Assembly (NCBI RefSeq): GCF_012349115.1
Contig: NZ_PQIG01000078.1
Span: forward strand, 1 to 64,000
DNA length: 64,000 bases
Direction of reading: 5' to 3'
Origin: Rhizobium ruizarguesonis
GTDB lineage: Bacteria; Pseudomonadota; Alphaproteobacteria; Rhizobiales; Rhizobiaceae
The translations under genes and the position numbers were made by a program. Under the pieces are notes generated by a model. It was not told the origin of the DNA, did no database searches, and worked only from the letters and a program-made list of their open reading frames with translations. Position 1 is the first letter of the stretch, and every line of letters begins with the position of its first letter. Positions 1 to 7,828 of this stretch are shown piece after piece.

Positions 1-127
1 TAGGTGATCCCCTACTCTGCAAAACAGGCGTGATGCACTTGGGTTAGCTTTTCCAGATGGTGCGTTCAAGGATGAAGTGCGAAAGAAACCAATGGGTTAT
101 CGCTCGCAAGGAAAGCGCACGGATATT

Positions 128-853
128 CTAGTTGACGCCGAGAAACTGCTTCAGCTCTGCAGTCTGAGGATTGGCGAAGACGTCCTCCGGCAGGCCTATT
201 TCGTGAACGCGGCCCTGATGCATGAAGACGACGCGGCTGCAGACGTCGCGGGCGAACTTCATCTCGTGCGTTACCATCAGGAGCGTCATTCCCTCGGCGG
301 CAAGCTCGCGCACGACGGCCAGGACTTCGGCGACCAGTTCCGGATCGAGCGCGGAGGTGATCTCGTCGCAAAGAAGCGCGGTCGGCTGCATGGCCAGCGC
401 GCGGGCGATGGCGACGCGCTGCTGCTGGCCACCCGAGAGCTCGTCGGGATAGGCGTCGAACCTGTGGCCCAGCCCTACCCGCTCCAGCATCTTTCGGGCG
501 GTGGCCTCGGCTTCGACTTTCGGGGTCTTCTTGACCACGGTCTGTGACAGCATGACGTTGCCGCCGACGGTCAGGTGCGGGAAGAGGTTGAACTGCTGAA
601 AGATCATGCCGACCTTGAGGCGCAGTGCCTTCAGATGCACTTCGTCATCAAGGAGCTGCGCGCCGGCCACGGAGATGGAGCCGTCGGTGATGGTCTCAAG
701 GCCGTTGATGCAGCGAAGCAGGGTCGATTTGCCTGAACCGCTCTTGCCGATAATAGCGATGACTTCGCCAGCCTCCACATCGAGATTGATGCCTTTCAGC
801 ACCTCGGTGCTGCCGAAGCTCTTGCGGACTTCAGTGATTTCGATGAGCGACAT
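128..853 (-). CDS. Polar amino acid ABC transporter ATP-binding protein
   Basis: This is the nucleotide-binding subunit of a His/Glu/Gln-type (PAAT) importer, 241 residues, the normal length for the family. Visible motifs are Walker A GKSGSGKST, the Q-loop region FQQFNLFPH, the signature LSGGQQQR, Walker B ALLCDEITSALD and the switch histidine in VTHEM. The reading frame is open further upstream, but the start chosen is the ATG at 853, giving MSLIEITEVRKSFG, because the family begins there. It overlaps the upstream permease gene by 23 bases and is the last gene of a five-gene minus-strand operon (regulator, binding protein, two permeases, ATPase). The amino acid transported cannot be read from this subunit. 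Confidence 0.93.
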   Translation of the reverse strand: MSLIEITEVRKSFGSTEVLKGINLDVEAGEVIAIIGKSGSGKSTLLRCINGLETITDGSISVAGAQLLDDEVHLKALRLKVGMIFQQFNLFPHLTVGGNVMLSQTVVKKTPKVEAEATARKMLERVGLGHRFDAYPDELSGGQQQRVAIARALAMQPTALLCDEITSALDPELVAEVLAVVRELAAEGMTLLMVTHEMKFARDVCSRVVFMHQGRVHEIGLPEDVFANPQTAELKQFLGVN

Positions 854-1490
854 TGAGCTTCCTTTCCAGGATCTGGCTGCTTTTCGACAAAGGCCAGCAA
901 AGGGCGAAGTAGATGAGGGCGACGAGCCCGTAGACGGTGAAGGGCTGGAAGGTGGCATTGGTGACCACCGTGCCGGCTTTCGACAATTCAACGAAACCGA
1001 TGATCGAAGTCAGCGCCGTTCCCTTGACGATTTGAACGGAGAAGCCGACCGTGGGCGGTATGGCGACCCTCAGCGCCTGGGGCAAGATGACGTAGCGCAT
1101 CTGCTGCAACCGGCCCATGCCGAGGCTGGCGGAGGCTTCCCATTGACCCCTCACGACCGCTTCGACGCAGCCTCGCCATATTTCGGCGAGGAAGGCGGCG
1201 CTCCACAGGGTGAGCGTCAATCCCGCAGCAAGCCAGGCCGGCACATCTATCCCGAAGAGACCGAGACCGAAAAACGCGATGAAGAGCTGCATCAGCAGCG
1301 GCGTGCCTTGGAAGAGCTCAATATAGTATTTCGCAAGTACCCTGAACGCCTTGCGCTTGCTGATGCGCAAGAAGAGCAGCCCCAGTCCGACCGCGCCGCC
1401 GCCGATGAAGGAGACGAGCGAAAGCAGGATCGTCCAGCGGGTGGCGAGCAGCAGGTTGCGCAGGATGTCCCAGAGTGTGAACTCGATCAT
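831..1490 (-). CDS. Polar amino acid ABC transporter permease (second)
   Basis: This inner-membrane permease of the His/Glu/Gln family is 219 residues long with about five hydrophobic segments. The cytoplasmic EAA-type loop that docks on the ATPase is visible as GQWEASASLGM followed by VILPQAL near residues 115-140. The N-terminal GTPLLMQLF motif is typical of the HisM/GlnP group. Its start overlaps the stop of the preceding permease gene by four bases (ATGA), so the two are translationally coupled. Its end overlaps the ATPase gene. Confidence 0.92.
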   Translation of the reverse strand: MIEFTLWDILRNLLLATRWTILLSLVSFIGGGAVGLGLLFLRISKRKAFRVLAKYYIELFQGTPLLMQLFIAFFGLGLFGIDVPAWLAAGLTLTLWSAAFLAEIWRGCVEAVVRGQWEASASLGMGRLQQMRYVILPQALRVAIPPTVGFSVQIVKGTALTSIIGFVELSKAGTVVTNATFQPFTVYGLVALIYFALCWPLSKSSQILERKLNVAHRNH

Positions 1491-2158
1491 CGCGTCGCCC
1501 TCCTCGGGAAAATGAACCCACCGACCACCGCCAGCACCTGCCGAAGCAGGATCGCCAGCACAAGATAGATGGCTGTCGAGACGATGTAGGCCTCGAAGGC
1601 GCGGAAGGTTCGCGATTGTATGAAGTTCGCAGCAAAGGTCAGATCCTCGGCGGCGATCTGCGACACCACCGATGAGCCGAGCATGACGATGACGACTTGC
1701 GACGACAGCGCCGGCCAGATGCGCTGCAGCGACGGCACGAGAACGACATGCCGGAAGGTTTCGAAGCGCGTCATGGCAAGGCTCTCGCCCGCCTCGAACT
1801 GACCCTTCGGAGTTGCCTGGATGCCCGCGCGGATAATCTCGCAGCTATAGGCGCCGAGGTTGACGACCATCGCGAGGTTGGCGGCCGTCAGTTCGGAAAG
1901 CTTGAGGCCTAGCGACGGCAGACCGAAAAAGATGAAAAAGAGCTGGATGAGAAACGGCGTATTGCGGATCAGTTCGACATAGGTCGCAACGACAGGCTTC
2001 AACCAAGCCGGGCCGAGCGCGCGCACCCAGGCACAGAAGATGCCGAGCGAAATGCCGAGCACGCCGCCGATCGCGATAAGCTCCAGGGTGATCAGTATGC
2101 CCTTGATGATCTCAGGATAATATTCAAGCAGCCAGCCGAATTCGAAATGATAGCTCAA
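1487..2158 (-). CDS. Polar amino acid ABC transporter permease (first)
   Basis: This is the partner permease of the same importer, 223 residues. It has the family motif RNTPFLIQLFFIFFGLP near residue 65 and an EAA-like loop GQFEAGESLAMTRF followed by VVLVPSL. It lies 81 bases downstream of the binding-protein gene, from which it is separated by a stem-loop, and four bases overlap with the next permease. The two permeases presumably form a heterodimer. Confidence 0.92.
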   Translation of the reverse strand: MSYHFEFGWLLEYYPEIIKGILITLELIAIGGVLGISLGIFCAWVRALGPAWLKPVVATYVELIRNTPFLIQLFFIFFGLPSLGLKLSELTAANLAMVVNLGAYSCEIIRAGIQATPKGQFEAGESLAMTRFETFRHVVLVPSLQRIWPALSSQVVIVMLGSSVVSQIAAEDLTFAANFIQSRTFRAFEAYIVSTAIYLVLAILLRQVLAVVGGFIFPRRATR

Positions 2159-2190
2159 GGAATTGTCCCCTCTTCTGGCGACGGAGCGTC

Positions 2191-2222
2191 ACGTCATCCC
2201 GCGCGCAGGCGCGAGATGACGT
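2191..2222 (-). promoter_or_regulatory. Stem-loop between binding-protein and permease genes
   Basis: An 8-bp perfect arm pair (ACGTCATC and GATGACGT) continues, after one C/A mismatch, into a 5-bp CGCGC/GCGCG stem with a GCAG loop. It lies directly after the stop of the binding-protein gene, within the operon. No T-run follows, so it is more likely an mRNA stabiliser or partial attenuator than a full terminator. That role is inference from comparable positions in other transporter operons. Confidence 0.6.
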
Positions 2223-2239
2223 CCGTGAGACCGGCTTCC

Positions 2240-3025
2240 TTACAGATCCGACGGGAGATCGGCGCCGAGCCACTTCTGCGAGATGGCGTTGAGCGATCCA
2301 TCGGTTTTGGCGGCAGCGATAATGCCGTTTACCTTCTCCAGAAGAGCCGCCTGTTCCTTGTTGAGACCGATGTAGCAGGGCGAGTTCTTGATGAGGAATT
2401 TCATCTCAGGGCGCTTGGGAGGATTTTTGGCGAGGATCGCAGCGGCCACGACATTGCCGGTCGCGATGGTGTCGACCTGACCGGACAGGAAGGCCGAGAT
2501 GGTGCCGTTATTGTCCTCGTAGCGCTTGATCGTCGCATCGGCCGGCGCGATCTTCGTCAGCTCGAGATCTTCGACAGCGCCGCGCGTAACACCGATGCTT
2601 TTGCCTGCGAGATCTTCCACCTTGGCGATCGAAAGATCGGCGGGCGCGAACACGCCATTGAAGAAGGGGGCGTAGGCCGTGGTGAAATCGATCACCTTTT
2701 CGCGCTCCGCATTCTTGCCGAGGCTTGATATGACCAGATCGACTTTGTTCGTCTGCAGATAGGGGACGCGGTTGGCGCTGGTGACCGGCACGAGTTCGGT
2801 TTTGACAGCCAGCTTCTCGGCAATGAGATTGGCCACATCGATATCGTAGCCCATCGGCGCCATGTCAGTGCCGACGCTGCCAAAGGGCGGGAAATCCTGC
2901 GGGACGGCGACACGCAGCGTACCGCGCGCCGTGATGTCGGCGAGAGCATCGGCGTAAGACGCGGAGCCGAAGCCGAAGGTTGCAGCCAGGGTCGCCATTG
3001 CGAAGAAGACTCGTCTTGTCAGCAT
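2240..3025 (-). CDS. Amino acid ABC transporter periplasmic binding protein
   Basis: This is a 261-residue family 3 solute-binding protein. Residues 1-25 form a Sec signal peptide ending near ASYADA. The mature part begins with LADITARGTLRVAVPQDFPP, the usual opening of this family, followed by MGYDIDVANLIAEKL near residue 58. Three bases separate its start from the stop of the GntR regulator, and the Shine-Dalgarno sequence AAAGGAG lies in the end of that gene, so the two are coupled. The ligand cannot be predicted with confidence; a family 3 protein with this permease type suggests a polar amino acid or an opine-like compound. Confidence 0.93.
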   Translation of the reverse strand: MLTRRVFFAMATLAATFGFGSASYADALADITARGTLRVAVPQDFPPFGSVGTDMAPMGYDIDVANLIAEKLAVKTELVPVTSANRVPYLQTNKVDLVISSLGKNAEREKVIDFTTAYAPFFNGVFAPADLSIAKVEDLAGKSIGVTRGAVEDLELTKIAPADATIKRYEDNNGTISAFLSGQVDTIATGNVVAAAILAKNPPKRPEMKFLIKNSPCYIGLNKEQAALLEKVNGIIAAAKTDGSLNAISQKWLGADLPSDL

Positions 3026-3028
3026 GTT

Positions 3029-3772
3029 TTAATTGCTCCTTTGAAGTTGTGGTTTTTTGGGTCCGGGAGTTGGGGACACGGTCTTGGGAGGAAGTGACAG
3101 GGAACTGCGCAGTTCCGAGAGCGGGTCCGGGCGTGTGGTGAGATCGAGCCCCATTTCCACTTCGTCCAGATGTTCGACAGAGAGTTCCGCAGCTCTGACG
3201 AAATCGCCCGCTTGCATGGCCTCGAAGATGCGGCAGTGCCCGTCATGGGACTGTGCGGCATGAAATTCAGATTGATAGAGCATCGAGATGAGGATCGTCC
3301 TCGCTGTGAGATCGCGGAGGATATCGACGATGATGGCGTTCCCGCTCAATTCTGCGATGCGGATGTGGAAATCACCCATCAAATAAGTCAGGCGCTGGCG
3401 GTCGCCCGCAGCCATTGCCGTCTTTTCCTCGTTCAAATGCACGTCGAGAGCTTTGCTTCCCTCGTCCGTCAATACGCGCATGCTGCGCAGCAATCCGGCC
3501 TCGATGACGCGCCGTGCCTCATAGACCGCGATCGCCTCTTCAGCGGACGGCTCGACAACAAACCAGCCTCGTCTCGGACTGACATGCACGATACCGCGTG
3601 TTTCCAAGCGCATCATGGCTTCACGGACGCGGGTTCGAGACACGCTGAAGAGCGTTGCCAGCTGGTTTTCACTGAGACGCGTCCCAGGCCGAATTTTGGC
3701 TGAAAGAATCCCGGAGACGATCGTCTCCTCGATGGTCTTCTGCGTGCTCTCAGATGTCTGGCTATCTTGCAT
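3029..3772 (-). CDS. GntR-family transcriptional regulator (FCD domain)
   Basis: This 247-residue regulator has an N-terminal winged helix-turn-helix (IRPGTRLSENQLATLFSVSRTRVREAMMRL, residues about 25-60) and a C-terminal FCD ligand-binding domain. The likely metal and effector residues are in GDFHIRIAELSGN and in SHDGHCRIFEAM...EHLDEVE. It heads the importer operon and probably controls it in response to the transported compound. A 14-base palindrome covers its own start codon, which points to autoregulation. The C-terminal tail after about residue 215 is proline- and serine-rich and looks unstructured. Confidence 0.9.
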   Translation of the reverse strand: MQDSQTSESTQKTIEETIVSGILSAKIRPGTRLSENQLATLFSVSRTRVREAMMRLETRGIVHVSPRRGWFVVEPSAEEAIAVYEARRVIEAGLLRSMRVLTDEGSKALDVHLNEEKTAMAAGDRQRLTYLMGDFHIRIAELSGNAIIVDILRDLTARTILISMLYQSEFHAAQSHDGHCRIFEAMQAGDFVRAAELSVEHLDEVEMGLDLTTRPDPLSELRSSLSLPPKTVSPTPGPKKPQLQRSN

Positions 3773-3778
3773 ACAAGA
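3765..3778 (-). promoter_or_regulatory. Candidate GntR operator over the start codon
   Basis: On the minus strand the sequence is TCTTGTATGCAAGA, with 5-bp perfect arms around TATG, and the ATG inside it is the start codon of the regulator. FCD-type GntR proteins commonly recognise TTGTATACAA-like palindromes. A second related repeat, TTTGCA-N9-TGCAAA, lies upstream at 3851-3871. Assignment to this regulator is inference. Confidence 0.45.
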
Positions 3779-3967
3779 CAGGAAAGCAAAGCTCGTGCCA
3801 AAATTCTGCGTTCAGGATTTCCAAGATGTCTCGGATCCCTCCCCCTGGAATTTGCACGCTGGGAATGCAAACTGAGCGTAAATTGAGCGAGCCCCCGCAA
3901 TTCCTTGCAAACTCCTCAGCGTCGGCCGCGCAAAGTCGGGAAAGCCCCTTCCCTATCGAAAAGTTGC

Positions 3968-3997
3968 TTGCGGCTAGACCGGTTCGGCTTATATAGT
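3968..3997 (+). promoter_or_regulatory. Promoter of the Phd/PIN toxin-antitoxin operon
   Basis: A -35-like TTGCGG (3968-3973) is 18 bases from a -10-like TATAGT (3992-3997). The -10 overlaps the first of three ATAGTCA repeats that continue downstream to 4017. Confidence 0.45.
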
Positions 3998-4017
3998 CAT
4001 GATAGTCACTATAGTCA
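3993..4017. promoter_or_regulatory. Triple ATAGTCA repeat, candidate toxin-antitoxin operator
   Basis: ATAGTCA occurs at 3993-3999, 4002-4008 and 4011-4017, an exact 9-base period. The middle copy is part of a perfect odd palindrome ATAGT-C-ACTAT (4002-4012). The array overlaps the probable -10 box and ends just before the Shine-Dalgarno sequence, the position expected for autorepression by the antitoxin. Confidence 0.6.
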
Positions 4018-4028
4018 GGATATGGCGA

Positions 4029-4295
4029 ATGCAGCCATCACGACCAGAGGATAAAAGTTGGACCGTCGCCAGTGCGAAGGCCAAGCTGTCTGAGGTTATC
4101 GAACGCGCGCAAGCAACACCGCAAACGATCATGCGCAATGGTAAACCAAGCGTCGTCGTCGTTTCGGCCGAGGAATGGCAGCGGAAGACCGCGCGCAAGG
4201 GCACCCTTGCAGAATTTCTGATGCAATCGCCGCTGCGTGGCGCCGATCTGGACCTCGAACGGCAGCGCGACGAACCGCGTGATCTCCAGCTGTGA
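4029..4295 (+). CDS. Antitoxin, Phd/YefM family
   Basis: The product is an 88-residue antitoxin. The core SWTVASAKAKLSEVIERAQATPQ and the motif IMRNGKPSVVVVSAEEW match the Phd/YefM fold, which binds DNA through the N-terminus and wraps the toxin with its C-terminus. An upstream ATG at 3999 is also in frame, but the ATG at 4029 is preferred because AGGA lies eight bases before it and because 3999 falls inside the operator array. Its stop overlaps the GTG start of the PIN toxin by four bases. Confidence 0.88.
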   Translation: MQPSRPEDKSWTVASAKAKLSEVIERAQATPQTIMRNGKPSVVVVSAEEWQRKTARKGTLAEFLMQSPLRGADLDLERQRDEPRDLQL

Positions 4296-4720
4296 GACTT
4301 CTGCTGGACACCAATGTGCTTTCCGAGGTGACAAGGCCGCGTCCCGATGCACATGTCCTACAATGGCTGGACGATCTCGACGAGGATCGCGCATTCATCA
4401 GCGTCGTATCGATCGCGGAGATCCGGCGTGGTGTTGCATTGATGGAAAGCGGTCGGAAGCGCGACGCGCTGGCTGAATGGCTTGCAAAGGACCTGCCGCA
4501 GCGCTTCGAGCAGCGTGTCATCCCTGTAGACCAGGCGGTTGCGATAACCTGGGGAGACTTGATGGGGCTCGCAAAGCGAAGCGGACGCGGCTTGTCGTCA
4601 ATGGACGGCCTGATTGCCGCCACCGCGATTGCTCACGATCTCACCCTCGCCACGCGCAATATAAAGGATTTCGAGGGCTTGGGGATTGAGCTTGTCGATC
4701 CTTGGACTGAGCGCCCATGA
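4292..4720 (+). CDS. PIN-domain toxin (VapC/FitB type ribonuclease)
   Basis: This is a 142-residue PIN-domain RNase, the toxin of the pair. Acidic catalytic residues can be placed at D6 (LLLDTNVLSE), in SIAEIRRG near residue 43, at SSMDGLIAATA near residue 104, and in the C-terminal ATRNIKDFEG. Translation starts at GTG overlapping the antitoxin stop (GTGA), the usual coupling. A PIN toxin paired with a Phd-type rather than RHH or AbrB antitoxin is a common mixed arrangement. It sits between two amino acid transporter operons and probably stabilises the plasmid or the region. Confidence 0.9.
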   Translation: MRLLLDTNVLSEVTRPRPDAHVLQWLDDLDEDRAFISVVSIAEIRRGVALMESGRKRDALAEWLAKDLPQRFEQRVIPVDQAVAITWGDLMGLAKRSGRGLSSMDGLIAATAIAHDLTLATRNIKDFEGLGIELVDPWTERP

Positions 4721-4759
4721 CGATCCGCAGAGGGACCGTCACGGGATCTTTCTTTTCGT

Positions 4760-5530
4760 CTAGTTGAAACTCGAGGTTTTGAGGAATTCCGCCAGCCGTT
4801 CGGTCTTCGGATGCACGAACATGTCCCTCGGATCGCCCTCCTCACAGATGACGCCCTGGTTCATGAAGATGACCCGTGACGAAACGTCGTAGGCAAAGCG
4901 CATCTCGTGCGTGACGAGCAGCATGGTCATGCCGTCGGCGGCAAGCCCCTTGATGACCTGGAGCACTTCGCCCACCAGTTCCGGGTCGAGCGCGGAGGTC
5001 ACTTCGTCGAACAGCATCAGCCTCGGCGACATGGCGATGGCGCGGGCGATCGCGACGCGCTGCTGCTGGCCGCCGGAAAGCTGTCCGGGATAATGGTTCG
5101 AGCGGGCGGAAAGGCCGACACGATCGAGCCATTTTTCCGCGATGGCACGAGCATCCGGCTTCGTCATCTTCTTGACCTTGACGAGGCCGAGCATGACATT
5201 TTCAGCGGCACTCATATGCGGGAAAAGATTGAACTGCTGAAACGCCATGCCGGTCAGCGCGCGCTGGCGTGCAATCTCCTTCTCGCTCTTGCGGCGCCGC
5301 GTTGCGCCTTCGGCGCGGTAGCCGATCTCCTCGCCGTCGAGGCTGATCGTGCCGCCCTGGAATTCCTCAAGCATGTTGATGCAGCGCAGCAAGGTGGTCT
5401 TTCCGGAGCCGGACGAGCCGATGATGGAAATGACTTCGCCTTCCTGCACGGCGCAATCGACGCCCTTGAGGACTTCGTGGATGCCGTAAGTCTTGCGCAG
5501 ACCCTGGATGTCGAGAATGGTCTTGGCCAT
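4760..5530 (-). CDS. Polar amino acid ABC transporter ATP-binding protein
   Basis: This 256-residue ATPase belongs to the second PAAT importer of the window. It has Walker [11 protein letters not shown]-loop FQQFNLFPH, signature LSGGQQQR, Walker [13 protein letters not shown] and VTHEM. It carries an insertion of about 15 residues rich in R and K (around residues 72-88) between Walker A and the Q-loop, as in HisP-like members that handle basic amino acids. It is the last gene of a four-gene minus-strand operon, 12 bases after the permease. Confidence 0.93.
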   Translation of the reverse strand: MAKTILDIQGLRKTYGIHEVLKGVDCAVQEGEVISIIGSSGSGKTTLLRCINMLEEFQGGTISLDGEEIGYRAEGATRRRKSEKEIARQRALTGMAFQQFNLFPHMSAAENVMLGLVKVKKMTKPDARAIAEKWLDRVGLSARSNHYPGQLSGGQQQRVAIARAIAMSPRLMLFDEVTSALDPELVGEVLQVIKGLAADGMTMLLVTHEMRFAYDVSSRVIFMNQGVICEEGDPRDMFVHPKTERLAEFLKTSSFN

Positions 5531-5542
5531 CGGGGGAACTCC

Positions 5543-6202
5543 TCAGGACGGCAGGGCGGTCTTGCGCTCGACATATTTGCCGAAGTGCTCGATGCCATAG
5601 TTGATGATGAAATAGAGACCGCCAGCCAGGAAATAGAACTGGAGGCTCATGAAATTGCGGGAGATGATCTCCTGTGTGCGCAGGAGAAGTTCTGCGACCC
5701 CGATGACGGAGAGCAGTGTCGAGGCTTTCACCATCTCGGCCGCCGTATTCACCCAGGCCGGCAGGCACTGGCGCATGGCCTGCGGCCACAGCACCGAGGT
5801 GAAGGTCTGGGTAAAGGTGAGGCCGATCGCCTTGGCGGCTTCGGTCTGCCCCTTCGGGATTGCCTGAAGCGCTCCGCGCACGATTTCGCCGACATGGGAG
5901 GAGCAGAAGATGGCAAGGGCAAGCACGCCGGCCGAGAACGGCCCGAGATCGAGGCCGACGGCGGCCGACACATAGTAGCTCGCCAGCACGAGCACGAGCA
6001 CCGGCGTGCCGCGGATGATATCCGTATAGGCGCGCACGGCCAGACGCAAAACAACGCCGCCATAGACGAGCGCCAAACCAACGAAAACACCGAGTACGGA
6101 ACCGGCGAGGATGGCCAGCAGGGAGATCGACACGGTCACGCCGATGCCGTTCATGATGACGTAGCGGGCGATCCAGAGTTGTTCGAGAAAAGTGTGGGAC
6201 AT
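5543..6202 (-). CDS. Polar amino acid ABC transporter permease
   Basis: This is a 219-residue integral membrane subunit with the motif IRGTPVLVLVLASYY near residue 63 and EAA loop GQTEAAKAIGLTFTQ followed by VLWPQAM. It lies six bases after the first permease gene and 12 bases before the ATPase gene. The pair should form the heterodimeric channel of the importer. Confidence 0.92.
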   Translation of the reverse strand: MSHTFLEQLWIARYVIMNGIGVTVSISLLAILAGSVLGVFVGLALVYGGVVLRLAVRAYTDIIRGTPVLVLVLASYYVSAAVGLDLGPFSAGVLALAIFCSSHVGEIVRGALQAIPKGQTEAAKAIGLTFTQTFTSVLWPQAMRQCLPAWVNTAAEMVKASTLLSVIGVAELLLRTQEIISRNFMSLQFYFLAGGLYFIINYGIEHFGKYVERKTALPS

Positions 6203-6208
6203 CAGGGC

Positions 6209-6871
6209 TTATCTCGGCAGGGCCAGACGGCGCTCGACGAAGCGCATCACGGCGGCGATGAGGAAACAGGTCGCGACATAGAGCGCTGACGTCACCATCC
6301 AGGTCTCTATGACGCGGAAGCTCTCGACATTGATCTTGCGGGCAGCAAACGTCAGTTCGGGCACGGCGATGGCGGCGGCGAGCGAGGTGTCCTTGAAGAG
6401 CGAAATAATCGTCGAGGACAGCGACGGCAGCACGTTGCGCAGCATCAGCGGAGCGATGATGGAACTGCGGATCTGCATCCCCGTCAGGCCGATGGCAAGA
6501 CCCGCTTCCGTCAATCCTCTCGGGATCGACAGCAGCCCGGCGCGGAACACCTCGGCCAGATAGGCGCCGGAGTAAAGGGATAGAACCAGGACGAAGCTTT
6601 TTATCTTGTCGAGGCGCAAGCCCATCTGCGGCAGCGCGAAAAAGGCGAAAAGCACCAGGACGAGAATCGGCAGATTGCGAATGACAGTGACATAGACCCG
6701 TGCCGGCACGACTGCAAACCGGCTTTTGGACGTCAGCGCGAAGGCCACGACGAGGCCGATCGCGGCGCCGATCAGGATCGAGATCACGGCAAGGCCGAGG
6801 CTGAGCGCGAGCCCGCTCAAAAGAAAATCAAAATTGCGCCAGACGGCAGCGAAATTCAACGTGTAACCCAT
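6209..6871 (-). CDS. Polar amino acid ABC transporter permease
   Basis: This is a 220-residue permease with IRNLPILVLVLFAFFALPQ near residue 68 and EAA loop GLTEAGLAIGLTGMQ. The frame is open to an ATG at 6898, but that start lies inside a rhizobial repeat element. The ATG at 6871 (MGYTLNFAAVWRNF) has GAAAGGG about nine bases upstream and fits the family length. The gene is separated from the binding-protein gene by the repeat and a stem-loop. Confidence 0.9.
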   Translation of the reverse strand: MGYTLNFAAVWRNFDFLLSGLALSLGLAVISILIGAAIGLVVAFALTSKSRFAVVPARVYVTVIRNLPILVLVLFAFFALPQMGLRLDKIKSFVLVLSLYSGAYLAEVFRAGLLSIPRGLTEAGLAIGLTGMQIRSSIIAPLMLRNVLPSLSSTIISLFKDTSLAAAIAVPELTFAARKINVESFRVIETWMVTSALYVATCFLIAAVMRFVERRLALPR

Positions 6872-6891
6872 ACGGGCCGCCCTTTCAGACC

Positions 6892-6941
6892 AGAGCATGA
6901 TGCCGAAAACTGTGAGCGGTTTTCGGACGACGTCGTGCTCT
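6892..6941. repeat. Rhizobial intergenic palindromic repeat (RIME-like)
   Basis: A near-palindrome of about 50 bases begins AGAGCATGATGCCGAAAA and ends with the complementary GGTTTTCGGACGACGTCGTGCTCT arm, with a short TGTGAGC centre. I recognise it as the very common intergenic element of Rhizobium genomes related to RIME. It lies between the binding-protein gene and the first permease. Confidence 0.7.
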
Positions 6942-6955
6942 CACTCTCTAAATGC

Positions 6956-6979
6956 GGAGCGGGAAACGTGTCCCGCTCC
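6956..6979 (-). promoter_or_regulatory. Stem-loop after binding-protein gene
   Basis: There is a perfect 9-bp stem (GGAGCGGGA with TCCCGCTCC) and a six-base AACGTG loop, ten bases after the stop codon of the binding-protein gene and inside the operon. It is followed by the palindromic repeat, so the transcript has two consecutive strong structures here. This would favour high binding-protein and lower permease expression. Confidence 0.6.
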
Positions 6980-6988
6980 ACATGGCTG

Positions 6989-7828
6989 TTACTTGAACTC
7001 GACGGGAAAGCCGATCTGTGGCGGGGTCAGATCCTTGCCGAACCAAGTCTTGAAGGACTTGGCGTAAAAGTCGAATTCAACGCCGGTCATGGCTTCGTGC
7101 AGGGCGGTGTTGACGAAGTTCAACCAATCCTGATCGCCGCGTTTGACGGCGCAGGCATAGGTCTGCGGGTTCCAGCCGTAGCCGGCATCTTTATAGCGAC
7201 CCGGATTCTGCGTCATGTACCAGGCGAGCGACGACTGATCCGTGGCGACTGCATCGGCGCGTCCCGATTCCAGCGCCTGATAGATCAGGTCGACGGAATC
7301 GTACTGGTCGACGGTGGCCTCCGGCAATGCCGCATGCACCATCGCCTCGGCATAGACGTTCTGGAGAACCGAGATGGTGACGGAGGAGCCGGCCGTCTTG
7401 AGGGCGGCGTAGTCGGCATATTTTCCGTCCGCCTTGAGCATCAGGCCTACACCCTCGCGATAATAGGGAATGGTGAAGGCAACCTGCTGGGCGCGCTCGC
7501 CGGTAACGGTCATGAACTGGCAGGTGATGTCGACTTTGTCGGTGGTGATGTTCGGGATGCGGGCATCGGAGGACTGGTTCACATATTCGATCTTCTCAGG
7601 GTCGCCGAAAAGCGCCTTGGCGATGATATGGCCCATGTCGACGTCGAATCCCTGAAGCTTGTCGTCGGCGCTCTTGAAGTGCCAAGGCGCATTGGTGCTG
7701 CCCGTGCCGAGGACGAGATGGCCGCGGGCCAGCACTTCATCGAGCTTGCTGCCTTCGGCCAGCACAGGCGTGGACAACAGAGCGGCGGCGGCCAGCGACA
7801 TCACGCCGGTGCGAAAGGAAATGGTCAT
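6989..7828 (-). CDS. Amino acid ABC transporter periplasmic binding protein
   Basis: This is a 279-residue family 3 solute-binding protein. A Sec signal peptide of about 24 residues ends near TPVLAEG. The start at 7828 (MTISFRTGVMSLAAAALL) is preferred to upstream in-frame codons because AAGGGGAA precedes it and the signal peptide begins there. The mature part opens with LDEVLARGHLVLGTGSTNAPWHF. It is the first gene of the second importer operon. No regulator lies next to it, but a TTCCAGTA inverted repeat sits about 30 bases upstream. Confidence 0.92.
   Translation of the reverse strand: MTISFRTGVMSLAAAALLSTPVLAEGSKLDEVLARGHLVLGTGSTNAPWHFKSADDKLQGFDVDMGHIIAKALFGDPEKIEYVNQSSDARIPNITTDKVDITCQFMTVTGERAQQVAFTIPYYREGVGLMLKADGKYADYAALKTAGSSVTISVLQNVYAEAMVHAALPEATVDQYDSVDLIYQALESGRADAVATDQSSLAWYMTQNPGRYKDAGYGWNPQTYACAVKRGDQDWLNFVNTALHEAMTGVEFDFYAKSFKTWFGKDLTPPQIGFPVEFK

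Noticed and set aside
1..127. Possible gene end or start at the left edge
   Set aside because: Only very short open frames without a ribosome site are present; nothing can be supported.
4907..6289. Long open frame on the plus strand (about 460 codons)
   Set aside because: It lies antisense to the ATPase and permease genes, has low-complexity Asp/Arg/Gly composition and no family pattern; it is a by-product of high GC at third positions.
6872..6898. Upstream ATG of the permease gene
   Set aside because: It falls inside a rhizobial repeat element; the ATG at 6871 has a Shine-Dalgarno sequence and fits the family.
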